This document shows positions 1 through 9,681 of a stretch of 64,000 bases of DNA, in pieces. The position numbers were made by a program, and so were the translations under genes. The notes below the pieces were generated by a model, which saw only the letters and a program-made list of their open reading frames with translations, made no database searches and had not been told where the DNA came from. The DNA comes from Clostridia bacterium (GTDB lineage: Bacteria; Bacillota; Clostridia; TANB77; CAG-508): contig JAAWAX010000034.1 in assembly GCA_022792395.1 (NCBI GenBank), forward strand, positions 30,405 to 94,404. The letters run 5' to 3'. How positions within the stretch are numbered: the first letter of the stretch is position 1; the number at the start of each line of letters is the position of its first letter.

Positions 1-726
1 AAAGATTATATTAGAGAATTACAAGAAGAAGGAAAAAAAGCATCTAGTATTTCTAGAGGGATTGCATCCATTCGTTCTTTCTATCAATTTGTATTAAAGA
101 ATAAGAAAGTGAAAGTAGACCCAACAGAAAACATTCAATCACCAAAAATAGAAAAAAGAGTTCCAAGTGTATTAACATCAAAAGAAGTTGAATTATTATT
201 AAATCAACCAAAAGATGTTGATTTAAAGGGTATTCGTGATAAAGCTATGCTTGAATTTGCTTATGCAACAGGAATGAGAGTAACAGAAATGATTTCTTTA
301 AATATGGAAGATGTTAATTTAGAAGAAGGATATGTGGTTTGCAAAAATGGTAGCAAACAACGTAACATTCCATTAGGAAACATGTCATTAAAAGCATTGA
401 AAGAATATGTAGAAGAAGCAAGAGATATTTTAGTAAAAACAGAAGGAGAACAAGCTTTATTTGTTAATATCAATGGTAGCAGACTAACAAGACAAGGATT
501 CTGGAAAATTATTAAATTCTATAAAGAACAAGCACATATTACAAAGGAAATTACACCACATGTTTTAAGACATTCTTTTGCGACTCATCTTTTACAAAAT
601 GGAGCAGATTTGAAAGCAATTCAAACCATGCTAGGACATTCAGATATTTCTTCTACACAAGTATATATGCAATTTCAAGATGAAGGAATAAAAAATGTAT
701 ATAAAAAAGCTCATCCAAGAGCATAA
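1..726 (+). CDS. xerD: Tyrosine site-specific recombinase XerC/XerD, 5' truncated by the window edge
   Basis: The reading frame is open from the first base, so the start lies upstream of the window. The first ~35 codons look like the end of the SAM-like N-terminal core-binding domain. The catalytic domain follows with the full set of tyrosine recombinase residues: Arg in ATGMRVTE (near base 277), Lys in the GSKQRNIPL hairpin, HVLRH, LGHSD and the nucleophile Tyr in STQVYM. Xer proteins resolve chromosome dimers at dif together with FtsK. The visible ~240 codons fit a ~300-residue Xer protein. I cannot distinguish XerC from XerD or a phage-type integrase with certainty, but the C-terminus is typical of chromosomal Xer proteins. 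A terminator follows immediately, so it ends its transcript. Confidence 0.88.
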   Translation, partial: KDYIRELQEEGKKASSISRGIASIRSFYQFVLKNKKVKVDPTENIQSPKIEKRVPSVLTSKEVELLLNQPKDVDLKGIRDKAMLEFAYATGMRVTEMISLNMEDVNLEEGYVVCKNGSKQRNIPLGNMSLKALKEYVEEARDILVKTEGEQALFVNINGSRLTRQGFWKIIKFYKEQAHITKEITPHVLRHSFATHLLQNGADLKAIQTMLGHSDISSTQVYMQFQDEGIKNVYKKAHPRA

Positions 727-738
727 ATTGTAATAAAG

Positions 739-772
739 AAAATCCTACAATAAAATATTGTGGGATTTTTTA
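739..772 (+). terminator. Rho-independent terminator after xer gene
   Basis: Inverted repeat AAATCCTACAA / TTGTGGGATTT with a short loop, followed by a T-rich run, 14 bases after the stop codon. Confidence 0.85.
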
Positions 773-784
773 TATTGTAGGAAA

Positions 785-967
785 GGTTACTGATTAGGTG
801 ATTTCTTCAATAAAAGTTTCTATATTTTTTCTTTGTAACTCCCAACAAGCTTACCATCTGTAATTGCATAACAGATGGTAAGCTTGTTGGTCCTCCCCCC
901 CGAATTGTTACTGCATAAAAAATATAGAAACTTTTTAAGTAAAAATATATTAAGTCTGAACAGTAAC
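785..967. repeat. Nested palindromic (MITE-like) element
   Basis: Three nested inverted repeats share one centre. A perfect 20-bp pair lies at 842-861 and 871-890 with a 9-nt loop. A 19-bp A/T pair lies at 817-835 region (arm from 812) and 917-935. An outer GTTACTG/CAGTAAC pair lies at 786-792 and 961-967. A C-rich tract (891-901) follows the inner arm. No coding potential is evident. The architecture suggests a small non-autonomous element or REP-like hairpin. It fills most of the 363-base gap between the xer and vanY-type genes. Confidence 0.6.
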
Positions 968-1089
968 TAGGAAAGTCAAAAAATATAAAAACTTTAGCAT
1001 AAAGAATGAAAAAAATAGAAAATAGTAGTATAATAGGAACAAGAATAGAAAGAAAAGATTAATATTTTTAGAATAAGATGGAGTAAAAA

Positions 1090-2335
1090 ATGATATTTGA
1101 AAAAGAAGAAAAAGAAAGATTAGAATGTAGAAGCTTTAAAAGAACAAAAGTAATATATTTTATAATGGGACTAATTATTTTAGGGATAGCCATAACTTTT
1201 TTTATAAATAAAAATAATCCAAAAACGATAGAAAGTGCTAATTTAGATACAGCAGTAACAGAATTAGCATATATACCAGTTGAAGAAATAAAAGTGGATG
1301 AAGATGAAATAGAGATTTTAAAAAATGAAACCTATCAAATGCAAATCAAAATAGAACCTAGTAATGCAACAACTAAAATAATACATATAGATGATTTGGA
1401 AGAGGGAAGTATTATTCAGATTAAAGAGAATGCTGAAATAGAAGCGATTGAAGTAGGAACTATGGAATTTGAAATGGAAGCAGAAGAAGGAAAGGTAAAA
1501 AAGAAAATTAAAGTTACTGTAAAAGCCAAAGTAGAAGGAATAGAAATAGAATCTGAAAAAATAGAATTAATAGAGGGGGAAAATAAACAACTAGAAGCTA
1601 AAATTTTGCCAGAAGAAGTGGAAGAAAAGACATTAAACTATGAAAGTTCTGCTCCAGAAATCGCAAAAATAGATTCTGATGGAAAAATAGAAGCAATTCA
1701 AGAAGGAAATGCAATCATCACAATAACAACTAGTGCAGAACCAGTTCAAAAAAGAGAAATAGAGGTAATGGTGAAAAAAGAAGAAGTAGATAATGCACAA
1801 GTACAGACAAATAATAATCAAGTAAATGAAGCAATAATAGGGAATTATATACATGGAGTATTACTGGTTAATAAAAATTATTCACTACCAAGTAATTATG
1901 ACCCAGGTATCAATCCAGAAGCACTACAAGCTTTTAACAATATGAGAGCTAGTGCAAGTAAAGAAGGAATTTCATTGAAAATCGTATCTGGATATAGATC
2001 TTATCAAACGCAACAAGCAATTTATCAAAGAAATGTACAATTATATGGAGAGACAGTAGCAAATACTTTTTCTGCTAAACCACGGACAATCTGAACATCA
2101 AACAGGTCTTGCCTTTGATATTAATAGTACAAGATGGGATTTTAAAGATACATTAGAAGCTAAATGGTTAGCTGGAAATTGTTATGATTATGGGTTTATT
2201 ATTAGATATCCAGAAAACAAACAAGAAAAAATAGGATATGTTTATGAACCATGGCATATTCGTTATGTAGGAAATAGTATAGCAACAGAAATTAGAGATA
2301 CAGGACTTTGCTTAGAAGAATATTTAGGAGTTTAA
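1090..2335 (+). CDS. Ig-like domain VanY-type D-Ala-D-Ala carboxypeptidase, +1 frameshift at CGG
   Basis: This is a membrane-anchored peptidoglycan carboxypeptidase of the VanY/peptidase M15 family. It has a transmembrane anchor at residues ~20-39, then two bacterial Ig-like repeats (~60-228), then the M15 domain. The frame that starts at the ATG stops at 2094, just after a CGG codon at 2083-2085. Skipping the C at 2083 restores a continuous frame to 2335 (414 residues in all). The restored frame carries the complete zinc-site motifs SEHQTGLAFD and EPWHIRYVG, and the glycine at the junction belongs to the conserved KPGQSEH motif. The gene therefore looks functional if the shift occurs. The family trims the terminal D-Ala from muropeptides outside the membrane. 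Alternatives are a recent pseudogene or a base-calling error. Confidence 0.85.
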
Positions 2336-2380
2336 AAATTTTGCCCAAAAGGTGTATCCTTAAATGGCAGAATTTTTTTT
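2334..2380 (+). terminator. Terminator-like hairpin after vanY-type gene
   Basis: AAAATTTTGCC pairs with GGCAGAATTTT across a ~21-base loop and is followed by a run of T. The stem starts at the stop codon of the frame restored after the CGG shift, consistent with that frame being the true end of the gene. Confidence 0.6.
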
Positions 2381-2399
2381 AGTGATTGCTGGATTTTAC

Positions 2400-2428
2400 T
2401 AGACATTAAGGTAAAAAAAAGATATAAT
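2400..2428 (+). promoter_or_regulatory. Probable sigma-A promoter for the Alg14/Alg13-like pair
   Basis: TAGACA and TATAAT hexamers are separated by 17 bases, about 40 bases upstream of the start codon. Confidence 0.5.
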
Positions 2429-2466
2429 AAACATGTTATAAAATGTGAACATAGAAGGTGCCAATA

Positions 2467-2940
2467 ATGAAAAAGAAAGTATTATTTATTTCAAGTACAG
2501 GTGGACATTTAAACGAACTTATGCAGTTATCACCACTATTTGAAAAATATGACTATCATATCATAACAGAAAAAGATAAAGTAAATGAAAATTTAAAAGA
2601 AAAATATGGGGACAGATTATATTTTTTACCTTATGGAACGAGAGCAAAGCTAATTTCTTATATTTTTAAATACTGCTATCTTTGTTTAAAAACCATTTAC
2701 TTATATTTTAAAATACATCCAAAAGTAATTGTAACAACAGGAACTCATACAGCAGGACCAATGTGTTATTTAGGTAAAATTTTGGGAAGTAAAATTATTT
2801 ACATTGAAACATATGCGAATACTCATAAAAAGACAGCGACAGGCAAACTGATTTATCCAATAGCAGATTTATTTATTGTACAATGGGAAGAGATGCTTAA
2901 AATATATCCTAAAGCAGTATATGGAGGTTCGATTTATTAA
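2467..2940 (+). CDS. Alg14/PssD/EpsF-like glycosyltransferase subunit
   Basis: A 157-residue protein of the oligosaccharide biosynthesis Alg14 family. It has the GT-B N-terminal half signature SSTGGHLNEL at the start and a hydrophobic membrane-associating stretch (~60-80), followed by TTGTHTAGP and YIETYA motifs. In this family the Alg14-like subunit anchors and cooperates with an Alg13-like catalytic subunit to add a sugar to a lipid-linked acceptor at the cytoplasmic face. I chose the ATG at 2467 because AAGGTG lies 6-7 bases before it; the GTG at 2458 would overlap that site. Its stop overlaps the next start (TAATG), so the two genes are translationally coupled. Confidence 0.85.
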   Translation: MKKKVLFISSTGGHLNELMQLSPLFEKYDYHIITEKDKVNENLKEKYGDRLYFLPYGTRAKLISYIFKYCYLCLKTIYLYFKIHPKVIVTTGTHTAGPMCYLGKILGSKIIYIETYANTHKKTATGKLIYPIADLFIVQWEEMLKIYPKAVYGGSIY

Positions 2941-3425
2941 TGATTTTAGTATTATTAGGGACACAAAATAATAGTTTTCATCGATTATTAGAAGAAATTC
3001 ATCGATTATTGAAAAAAGAAGAAATAAAAGATGAAGTAATCGTACAAGCTGGCTATACCAAATATCAATCAGAAAATGAAAAGATGAAAATTTTTGATTT
3101 TATAGAAAAACAAGAATTAGAAGAATTACAAAAAAAAGCAGACTTAATTATTACACATGGAGGAGTGGGTTCGATTTTACAATCCATCACAAAAGACAAA
3201 AAAGTAATTGCTATTCCTAGACTTCACCAATACCAAGAACATGTTAATGACCACCAAAAAGAAATTGTAGAACTTTTTAATGAAAAGGGATATATTATAG
3301 GAATACAAGGTGTAGAAGAATTACAAGGAGCAATGAAACAAGTAGAAAAATTTAGACCAAAGAAATATCAAAAAAACAATGAGAAAATGTTAAAGATAAT
3401 AGAAGATTTTATTGAACAATGTTAA
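2940..3425 (+). CDS. Alg13/PssE-like glycosyltransferase subunit
   Basis: A 161-residue protein matching the C-terminal half of a GT-B glycosyltransferase (Alg13, PssE, Cps14G type). It contains LLGTQNNSF near the N-terminus and the nucleotide-sugar binding motif ITHGGVGSI (~75-85), followed by IPRLHQYQEHVNDHQ, typical of UDP-sugar transferases. The start overlaps the stop of the Alg14-like gene by one base. The two proteins probably form one enzyme that glycosylates an undecaprenyl-linked precursor of a surface polymer. The adjacent LtaS-like gene supports an envelope role, but the acceptor and sugar cannot be read from the sequence. Confidence 0.85.
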   Translation: MILVLLGTQNNSFHRLLEEIHRLLKKEEIKDEVIVQAGYTKYQSENEKMKIFDFIEKQELEELQKKADLIITHGGVGSILQSITKDKKVIAIPRLHQYQEHVNDHQKEIVELFNEKGYIIGIQGVEELQGAMKQVEKFRPKKYQKNNEKMLKIIEDFIEQC

Positions 3426-3552
3426 AGATTACAATCATTTTCGAAGTTTATCTACTAACTAATAAAATAACAAACAAGTCAAAAAGTAATAAAAGATATC
3501 AAGTAAATTTAGAAAACAATGGAGGCAATTTTTAATCAAAGGAGAGAAATTT

Positions 3553-5430
3553 GTGGCAAAAAAAGAAATCATAAACAAAGCATTTAATTCCATAGAATTC
3601 GTCGTTTTTATAGGAATCGTATTAACACTAAAAACATTTTTATTTTATCATAGCACGATAGCAATCAATGAAAGTTTAGGACTAGACACTATGATAGGAA
3701 CGATTTCTTTTATCATAGTAATCATGTGCTTGATAAGTGTGTTACCCAATAGAGCAAGAGGAATTTCAGCAATAGCGATAGACTTTTTAATCAGCTTATT
3801 ACTATTTGGTGACCATTTGTACTATGTGTATTCCAATAGCGTATTATCGGTAGCACAGATTAGTAATCTTCAATATGGTGGAGAGATAATGAGTACACTG
3901 CCAATGGTAATACAAGCTAGCCAAATTTTATACTTTTTCGATATTTTGATTGTACTAGCATTATGGCTAGGAAAAATTGTAAAACTAGAAAAGAAAGAAA
4001 AAAGTACCCAAAAACAAATCTTAATAAGAACTATGATAGGAATCGTTGGCATCCTTATTTTCTGTTTGATGGATATTAATTATATCAAAAAAGGAAAAGA
4101 AAAATCATATAATAAAGATTTTCAAATCCGTGAGGCTACTATTTTTGGTTATCATATATCCGATATTCAAAATGCTTTTACGATGCAAACGAAATATAAA
4201 AATTATGATGATATGATGGAAGATTATCATCAACTAAAAGAAAAATATGATACGAGATATGGACAAGAAAGGTATCCTTTGGAAGGAATTTTGAAAGACA
4301 AAAATGTTATTATTCTGCAACTGGAGTCGATTCAAGAATTTGTAGTAAATAAAGAAATTAATGGAAAACCAATTACACCGAATTTAAACCAATTTTTGAG
4401 CGAAAATATGGAATTTACCAATATGCACATGCAAAGTTATTCTACCACAGCAGATTCCGAACATACTACTATTACATCTATTTATCCAATGGAAAATGGA
4501 ATGTCATTTAGTAAGTATTTTACGAATACGTATGATGATATATTTAAGCTATTTAATAATAAAAATTATCATACTTCTTATATACATGGAAACTATCCTT
4601 ATTTTTGGAATCGAGGAAATGTATATGGAAGATTGAATTTAGATGAATTAGTTCTAAAAGAGCAATTTGATGATTTATCAGAAAATATCAATGGCGATTT
4701 ATCAGATGAATTATTATATAGGCAAGCAGTACAAAAATTGAAAGGATATGATAATCCTTTTATGTCCTACATTGTAGCAGCATCTTCTCATACACCATTT
4801 TCATTAGAAGGACTACAAGATAGAAGTAAAATTAGTATTGATGTAGGAAAATATAAAGATACTTATTTTGGAAATTATTTAGAAGCAGTCAATTATGCAG
4901 ATTATGCTTTTGGAATTTTGATACAAGAATTAAAAGAAGCTGGTTTGTATGAAGATACAGCTATTTTGGTTTTCGGAGACCATAATGGACTGAATATGTA
5001 TAATGAAGAATTGCTTGATTTCTTAAGTTATACCAATTCAGAGGTAACAGAGGTAGATATAAAATTAAACTATACAAGAGTGGCTTGTGGATTTAAAATT
5101 CCAGGAATAGAACACAACATAGAAATAGAAAAACCAATCAACAAATTAGATATCAAACCTACTTTAGCCTATTTGTGTAATTTAGAAGATACCTTTTCAT
5201 TAGGAACTAACTTTTTTGCTAATAAAGATTTTGTATGCCTAAATAATGGGAGAATTATAACTAGTAGATATTATTATGATGAAAATTGGTATGAGAGAAA
5301 AAATGGAGAAATGTTAATTTGGGAAGACCTAGAGGAAGATACCAAACAATTACTAGATGAATATTATCAAGATATGCAAACAGAACTAGACATATCCAAT
5401 TCAGTTAGCATTCATAATTTATTAAAATAA
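3553..5430 (+). CDS. LtaS-like lipoteichoic acid synthase family phosphoglycerol transferase
   Basis: A 625-residue polytopic enzyme with five N-terminal membrane helices (within ~residues 12-175) and an extracellular sulfatase-fold domain from ~230. Metal-site and catalytic landmarks are present: QLESIQ (Glu ~258), the nucleophile Thr in STTADSEH (~299), SSHTPF and FGDHNG (~474-479). LtaS-type enzymes transfer glycerol phosphate, or a related phospho-substituent, from lipids to a surface polymer outside the membrane. The start is GTG at 3553, with AAAGGAG eight bases upstream. It follows the glycosyltransferase pair on the same strand and ends 14 bases before ruvB, so the four genes may share transcripts. 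It could modify another glycolipid rather than build classical LTA. Confidence 0.87.
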   Translation: MAKKEIINKAFNSIEFVVFIGIVLTLKTFLFYHSTIAINESLGLDTMIGTISFIIVIMCLISVLPNRARGISAIAIDFLISLLLFGDHLYYVYSNSVLSVAQISNLQYGGEIMSTLPMVIQASQILYFFDILIVLALWLGKIVKLEKKEKSTQKQILIRTMIGIVGILIFCLMDINYIKKGKEKSYNKDFQIREATIFGYHISDIQNAFTMQTKYKNYDDMMEDYHQLKEKYDTRYGQERYPLEGILKDKNVIILQLESIQEFVVNKEINGKPITPNLNQFLSENMEFTNMHMQSYSTTADSEHTTITSIYPMENGMSFSKYFTNTYDDIFKLFNNKNYHTSYIHGNYPYFWNRGNVYGRLNLDELVLKEQFDDLSENINGDLSDELLYRQAVQKLKGYDNPFMSYIVAASSHTPFSLEGLQDRSKISIDVGKYKDTYFGNYLEAVNYADYAFGILIQELKEAGLYEDTAILVFGDHNGLNMYNEELLDFLSYTNSEVTEVDIKLNYTRVACGFKIPGIEHNIEIEKPINKLDIKPTLAYLCNLEDTFSLGTNFFANKDFVCLNNGRIITSRYYYDENWYERKNGEMLIWEDLEEDTKQLLDEYYQDMQTELDISNSVSIHNLLK

Positions 5431-5444
5431 GGAGAGTTTAATCA

Positions 5445-6446
5445 ATGGAAGAAGAAAGAATCATGACACCAAGTTTAGAAGGACTAGGAGAAGAAAGATT
5501 TGAAAATTCTTTAAGACCAAAAGTATTGGATGAATATATTGGACAGAACAAAGTAAAAGAGAATATGAAAATATATATAGAAGCAGCCAAAAAAAGAGAG
5601 GAGCCATTAGATCATGTTTTACTATATGGACCTCCAGGGTTAGGGAAAACAACACTATCTAATATTATATCCAACGAAATGAATTCTAACATCAAAATAA
5701 CTTCTGGTCCAGCGATAGAAAAACCAGGAGATTTAGCTTCTATCTTAACGAATCTATCAGAATTTGATGTGTTATTTATTGATGAAATTCATAGATTAAG
5801 TAAGAGTGTAGAAGAAATATTATATCCTGCATTAGAAGACTATACTTTGGATATTGTCATAGGAAAAGGTCCGAGTGCAAGGTCAATTCGATTAGACTTG
5901 CCAAAATTCACTTTAATTGGAGCAACGACAAAAGCAGGAGCATTATCGACACCATTAAGAGACCGATTTGGTATTGTGCATCGATTAGAATTATATTCAA
6001 TAGAAGATTTAACAACCATAGTAAAAAGGTCAAGTAAGATTCTAGAAGTAGAAATCGAAGAAGAAGCGGCTATTGAAATAGCCAGAAGATCAAGAGGAAC
6101 ACCAAGAATTGCCAATCGATTACTAAAGAGAGTAAGAGACTATGCTATTGTATTAGGAGATGGAAATATTACTCTAAAAATAACCAAACATGCTTTAAAT
6201 CAATTAGAAATAGATGAACTTGGTTTAGATGAAATCGATCGAAAAATATTAGAAACGATGATTGTACAATATGGAGGAAGGCCAGTAGGAATCGAAGCTT
6301 TAGCTGTAAGTGTAGGAGAAGAAATAGATACGATAGAAGATGTATATGAACCATATCTAATTCAAATTGGCTTTATAGCAAGAACCATAAGAGGTAGACA
6401 AGTATTACCAACAGCATATAAGCATTTGGGATACGAATGTCCTTAA
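5445..6446 (+). CDS. ruvB: Holliday junction branch migration ATPase RuvB
   Basis: A 333-residue AAA+ motor that drives branch migration with RuvA during recombination repair. Walker [10 protein letters not shown] lies at ~residues 66-74 and Walker B FIDEIHRL at ~108-115. The sensor segment [18 protein letters not shown] and a C-terminal winged-helix region with [11 protein letters not shown] are present. Length is normal for the family. The start ATG follows AAGGAG by 9 bases. ruvA is not next to it in this window, and queH follows after ~76 bases. In many Clostridia ruvB and queH (the old DUF208 gene) are neighbours, which supports both calls. Confidence 0.96.
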   Translation: MEEERIMTPSLEGLGEERFENSLRPKVLDEYIGQNKVKENMKIYIEAAKKREEPLDHVLLYGPPGLGKTTLSNIISNEMNSNIKITSGPAIEKPGDLASILTNLSEFDVLFIDEIHRLSKSVEEILYPALEDYTLDIVIGKGPSARSIRLDLPKFTLIGATTKAGALSTPLRDRFGIVHRLELYSIEDLTTIVKRSSKILEVEIEEEAAIEIARRSRGTPRIANRLLKRVRDYAIVLGDGNITLKITKHALNQLEIDELGLDEIDRKILETMIVQYGGRPVGIEALAVSVGEEIDTIEDVYEPYLIQIGFIARTIRGRQVLPTAYKHLGYECP

Positions 6447-6522
6447 GAGGATGGTTCTTTTTACTCATTTTAGTACAATGAGGGACACATCTTTAAAATG
6501 CGTTTGAGATGGAGGAAAAATC

Positions 6523-7107
6523 ATGAAATTATTATTGCATACATGTTGTGCACCATGTAGTGTATATTGTATTGATAGCTTGAGAAAAGAAGGGATTGAA
6601 CCAGTTGTATATTGGTTTAATCCAAACATACATCCTTATATGGAATATAAAGCAAGAAGGGATTGCTTAAAAGACTATACAGCTAATATAGGAATAGAAG
6701 CTATTTTTGAGGAAAATTACGGATTAAAGGATTTTTGTAAAAATGTAATAGGCGATTTAGATAAAAGATGTCAAGCATATTGCTATCCAGTTCGTTTGGA
6801 ACAAACGGCAAAGTATGCGAAAGAAAATGGCTATGATAGTTTTTCAACAACCTTACTAGTTAGTCCTTATCAAAATCATGAGATGTTAATAAAAGTGGCA
6901 GAGCATAAGGCTAAAAAGTATGGGCTTAAGTTTTTATATCGTGATTTTAGGGTTGGCTTTCGAGAGGGGCAAGCAAAAGCAAGAGAACTAGGTTTATATA
7001 TGCAAAAATATTGTGGTTGTGTTTTTTCAGAAGAAAGTAGATATAGTAATTACATAAAAAAGGACTTGGAAAATATGAAAAAAGATGGAGAAAATCTTTG
7101 TAGATAA
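6523..7107 (+). CDS. queH: Epoxyqueuosine reductase QueH
   Basis: A 194-residue protein of the QueH (formerly DUF208) family, the iron-sulfur enzyme that reduces epoxyqueuosine to queuosine in tRNA, replacing QueG. The N-terminal HTCCAPC cluster and the late CGCVFSE motif provide the conserved cysteines, and SPYQNH and FREGQ are family landmarks. A GGAGG site precedes the ATG. A diverged copy of its last ~20 codons reappears at 10473-10538, on the far side of an accessory segment, suggesting that DNA was inserted or duplicated at the 3' end of this gene. Confidence 0.93.
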   Translation: MKLLLHTCCAPCSVYCIDSLRKEGIEPVVYWFNPNIHPYMEYKARRDCLKDYTANIGIEAIFEENYGLKDFCKNVIGDLDKRCQAYCYPVRLEQTAKYAKENGYDSFSTTLLVSPYQNHEMLIKVAEHKAKKYGLKFLYRDFRVGFREGQAKARELGLYMQKYCGCVFSEESRYSNYIKKDLENMKKDGENLCR

Positions 7108-7205
7108 ATAGTAATTTGTCGTTTAGAGTGAAATGCTATAAAAGTAAATGATTTGTAATTTTGTCATTTATACTTTATCAAAATATGAAAAAAGGATTTG
7201 ATAAT

Positions 7206-8153
7206 ATGAATAAAATAGTAAAAATAGGTATTGCTATTCTTTGTATAACAGTAAGTTTAACAGGAATAACATTTGCAGGAGTTACAATTTATAATTCATT
7301 TATAAAAAAAGATAAAATGGAAACAAGAGGCTTATTTGATGCTGGTAGAGGATATACAAATTATGAAACAGACCTAATGGTTAATTATATGACTTGGCAA
7401 AATGATGTAGGATTATATTATAGAACAATAACAAATTCTAATGATTACGAAAAATACAAATCAAGAATATTAACATTTCCAGAAGTTTCTGAAATTAATT
7501 TTGATAAAGATTTTATTGTAATTATTGCGAATGAAAATGTTAGAGATTTTGATGAAATTGATATGGGAATTTCAAATGTTTATGCTGATGAAACTACAAC
7601 AAATATCATAATGAAACAAAAAGAGAATCCAAATATGAATGATACAACAAATGTATGGTATGCTATTGTTGATAATTCACAATTAAAAGATAATGTAAAA
7701 ATAACAATAGAACACAAAAAGTTTGATAATGAGAATGTTATAGAAATTTCAAAATTACCTTTGGACTATTCTGTTAATACAGCAATAGAAGATGGTTGCT
7801 TTACACTAAAAAATAATAAAGTAGTATCTTCTAATGAAAAACAACTAGATGAGTTCATAGAAAAAACAGAAAAAGGAGAAAGAAGCTTTGTAAGAGTATA
7901 TAGTAACTATGATGGAAATATCACTATAACAGATGTGAATTTTGAAGATGGAATATACTATGCTGATAGAGGTTGTCCTAATTGTGAGAAAAACTATCGT
8001 AATACATATAAAAAAATAGAAAAAAGGGAAGCTCCAAATGGTGATTATAAAGATATTGGATATGTATTTTATGAAGAAAAAAATTCTAGTGATGGAGTTC
8101 CTTTGGTAATTATTCAAAATTGGGTAGAAGATTATAAAAAGAATCATAAATAG
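7206..8153 (+). CDS. Unknown secreted or membrane-anchored protein
   Basis: I do not recognise the family. The 315-residue product starts with a hydrophobic signal or anchor segment (~residues 5-27, IGIAILCITVSLTGITFAG). A hydrophilic extracytoplasmic domain follows, with one CPNC-like pair (RGCPNCEKNY) near residue 260 that could bind metal or form a disulfide. The chosen ATG has AAAAGGA ~10 bases upstream; an upstream in-frame ATG would add 15 unconvincing residues. It lies in accessory DNA directly after queH and is followed by two more single-pass unknowns, probably in one transcript with them. Confidence 0.65.
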   Translation: MNKIVKIGIAILCITVSLTGITFAGVTIYNSFIKKDKMETRGLFDAGRGYTNYETDLMVNYMTWQNDVGLYYRTITNSNDYEKYKSRILTFPEVSEINFDKDFIVIIANENVRDFDEIDMGISNVYADETTTNIIMKQKENPNMNDTTNVWYAIVDNSQLKDNVKITIEHKKFDNENVIEISKLPLDYSVNTAIEDGCFTLKNNKVVSSNEKQLDEFIEKTEKGERSFVRVYSNYDGNITITDVNFEDGIYYADRGCPNCEKNYRNTYKKIEKREAPNGDYKDIGYVFYEEKNSSDGVPLVIIQNWVEDYKKNHK

Positions 8154-8175
8154 AATATTATAGAGGAGAATAAAG

Positions 8176-8772
8176 ATGAAGAAAGATAAGAAATTGTATT
8201 CAATTTTTATGGTTGCTATAATTACTATATTAGGTTATTTGATTTATAGTAATTATCAGTTACAACAAAAAGTTAGCAATTTAGAAAAAGATATACCTAA
8301 AATTGAAGATAGATTATCTCAACAAAATATACAGTTTGAAGATGTAAATGAAAAAGTTTCTAATATGATTGAAAAAGAAAAAAACGAACAATATTATGAA
8401 AATCTCACACAAGAAGAAAAATCAAAACATCCAACTTGGGTTGGAGATGATTATTATTTTGACAATTCTAGTATAGAAGGTAAAACTCCAATTACAAAGG
8501 ACAAAGCAATTGAGATATGGAATGAATACAGAAAGAACATTATATTGAATGATTTAGATGAGTATAAAGTAAAAAAAGTAACAACCGGAAAAGTAAATCC
8601 TACAAATAATTTGACCGCAGGAACTGGATGGAATGTAAAAAAAGCAGATTATGAAAGAGATGCCTATATTATTCAGTGCAGTGATACTGATATCTTATCG
8701 AGCATAACTGGATATGTTGATATGTATACTGGCAAAGTCATTGGTGGATATTATGGTGGTGGAGTATATTAG
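8176..8772 (+). CDS. Unknown single-pass protein with coiled coil and PepSY-like C-terminus
   Basis: A 198-residue protein. Residues ~7-25 form a membrane anchor, ~27-70 a heptad-rich coiled coil, and the C-terminal half (from ~110) has a pattern like PepSY/peptidase-propeptide domains: an ITKDKAIEIW helix followed by strands ending in YVDMYTGKVIGG. PepSY domains often inhibit proteases or act in cell-envelope signalling. The assignment rests on pattern only. AGAGGAG precedes the ATG. It is 22 bases from the previous unknown gene, which suggests co-transcription. Confidence 0.65.
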   Translation: MKKDKKLYSIFMVAIITILGYLIYSNYQLQQKVSNLEKDIPKIEDRLSQQNIQFEDVNEKVSNMIEKEKNEQYYENLTQEEKSKHPTWVGDDYYFDNSSIEGKTPITKDKAIEIWNEYRKNIILNDLDEYKVKKVTTGKVNPTNNLTAGTGWNVKKADYERDAYIIQCSDTDILSSITGYVDMYTGKVIGGYYGGGVY

Positions 8773-8864
8773 ACAATGCTGGATATCCTATTATACAAAT
8801 GTTATTTACATTAACATTTAGTGTATTATATAGAAATAGTAAAAAACATAAAAGGGTGATTTTT

Positions 8865-9587
8865 ATGGATAAGAACAAAAGTAAAATTGGAAAAGTTGTT
8901 TTGATTATATTAGTAATTGTAGTATTGATAATTATTGTAATGATGTTCATTGTAGGTAAAAAAATTAAAATTTTAAAAGATTTAGATAACAAAGTATCAA
9001 GTTTAGAAGATAATAACAACAATATATATATGAAAACTACTGTTACAACAATGGTTTCAAAGATAGAGGGGAATATTTCAACAAGTGAATCTTTTATAAA
9101 AGATGATGTTTGTAAAGTGTCTTTAGAAAGGAAAAATGCTGATGGAAGCAATTATAATTTAGTGCAGATGATTTATCCAGAAGAAAGAAAATTATTTATA
9201 GATAATAATGGAACTAAAACTTTAAATTTATATAAGGAAAAAGTACCAATTAGAAATTCACATATTAAAGAAGATATGGAATCTTCTTATGTGGCGTTAC
9301 CAAATTATGCAATAGGTCATACTTTTCTTCAAATTTTGTTTTTATCAATAGAAGATGTTACGATGGATGAAAAAGAATGTTATAAAATAGAATGTAAAAA
9401 TGCAACTACTAGAAAAGTATGTTGGATTGAAAAAGAAACAGGATTAGGAGTAATGTCGATAAGTTATAATAAAATTAATGGTATAGAATATGAATCAGAA
9501 CTATCTAAAAAAGAAGTCGTGTTTGAAACTGTAACAGATGAAGATTTGATAGAGCCAGATATGAGTCAGTATACTATACAAGAATAA
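8865..9587 (+). CDS. Unknown membrane-anchored protein
   Basis: A 240-residue product with one strong transmembrane segment (~residues 10-32, rich in Ile/Val) followed by a short coiled coil and a beta-rich extracytoplasmic domain. The later part (MIYPEERKLFIDNNGTK, then CWIEKETGLGV) is reminiscent of LolA/LppX-like lipid-carrier folds, but this is only a pattern impression. The ATG at 8865 is preceded by AAAGGGTG; the longer upstream frame lacks a convincing ribosome site. It is the last of three consecutive anchored unknowns between queH and its duplicated 3' end. Confidence 0.6.
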   Translation: MDKNKSKIGKVVLIILVIVVLIIIVMMFIVGKKIKILKDLDNKVSSLEDNNNNIYMKTTVTTMVSKIEGNISTSESFIKDDVCKVSLERKNADGSNYNLVQMIYPEERKLFIDNNGTKTLNLYKEKVPIRNSHIKEDMESSYVALPNYAIGHTFLQILFLSIEDVTMDEKECYKIECKNATTRKVCWIEKETGLGVMSISYNKINGIEYESELSKKEVVFETVTDEDLIEPDMSQYTIQE

Positions 9588-9681
9588 ATTGATACCAAAT
9601 ACTTACCATAATCACAAGAGATAGCGATAAATTACAATTTATAATTTAGGAAAAAGAATTAAGGAAGTGAATTGATAATAT

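Noticed and set aside
1090..2335. Calling the four CGG-broken genes simple pseudogenes
   Set aside because: Each has one lesion of the same kind, intact motifs on both sides and, for polA and rsgA, an expected important function; independent decay would not produce the same base change each time.
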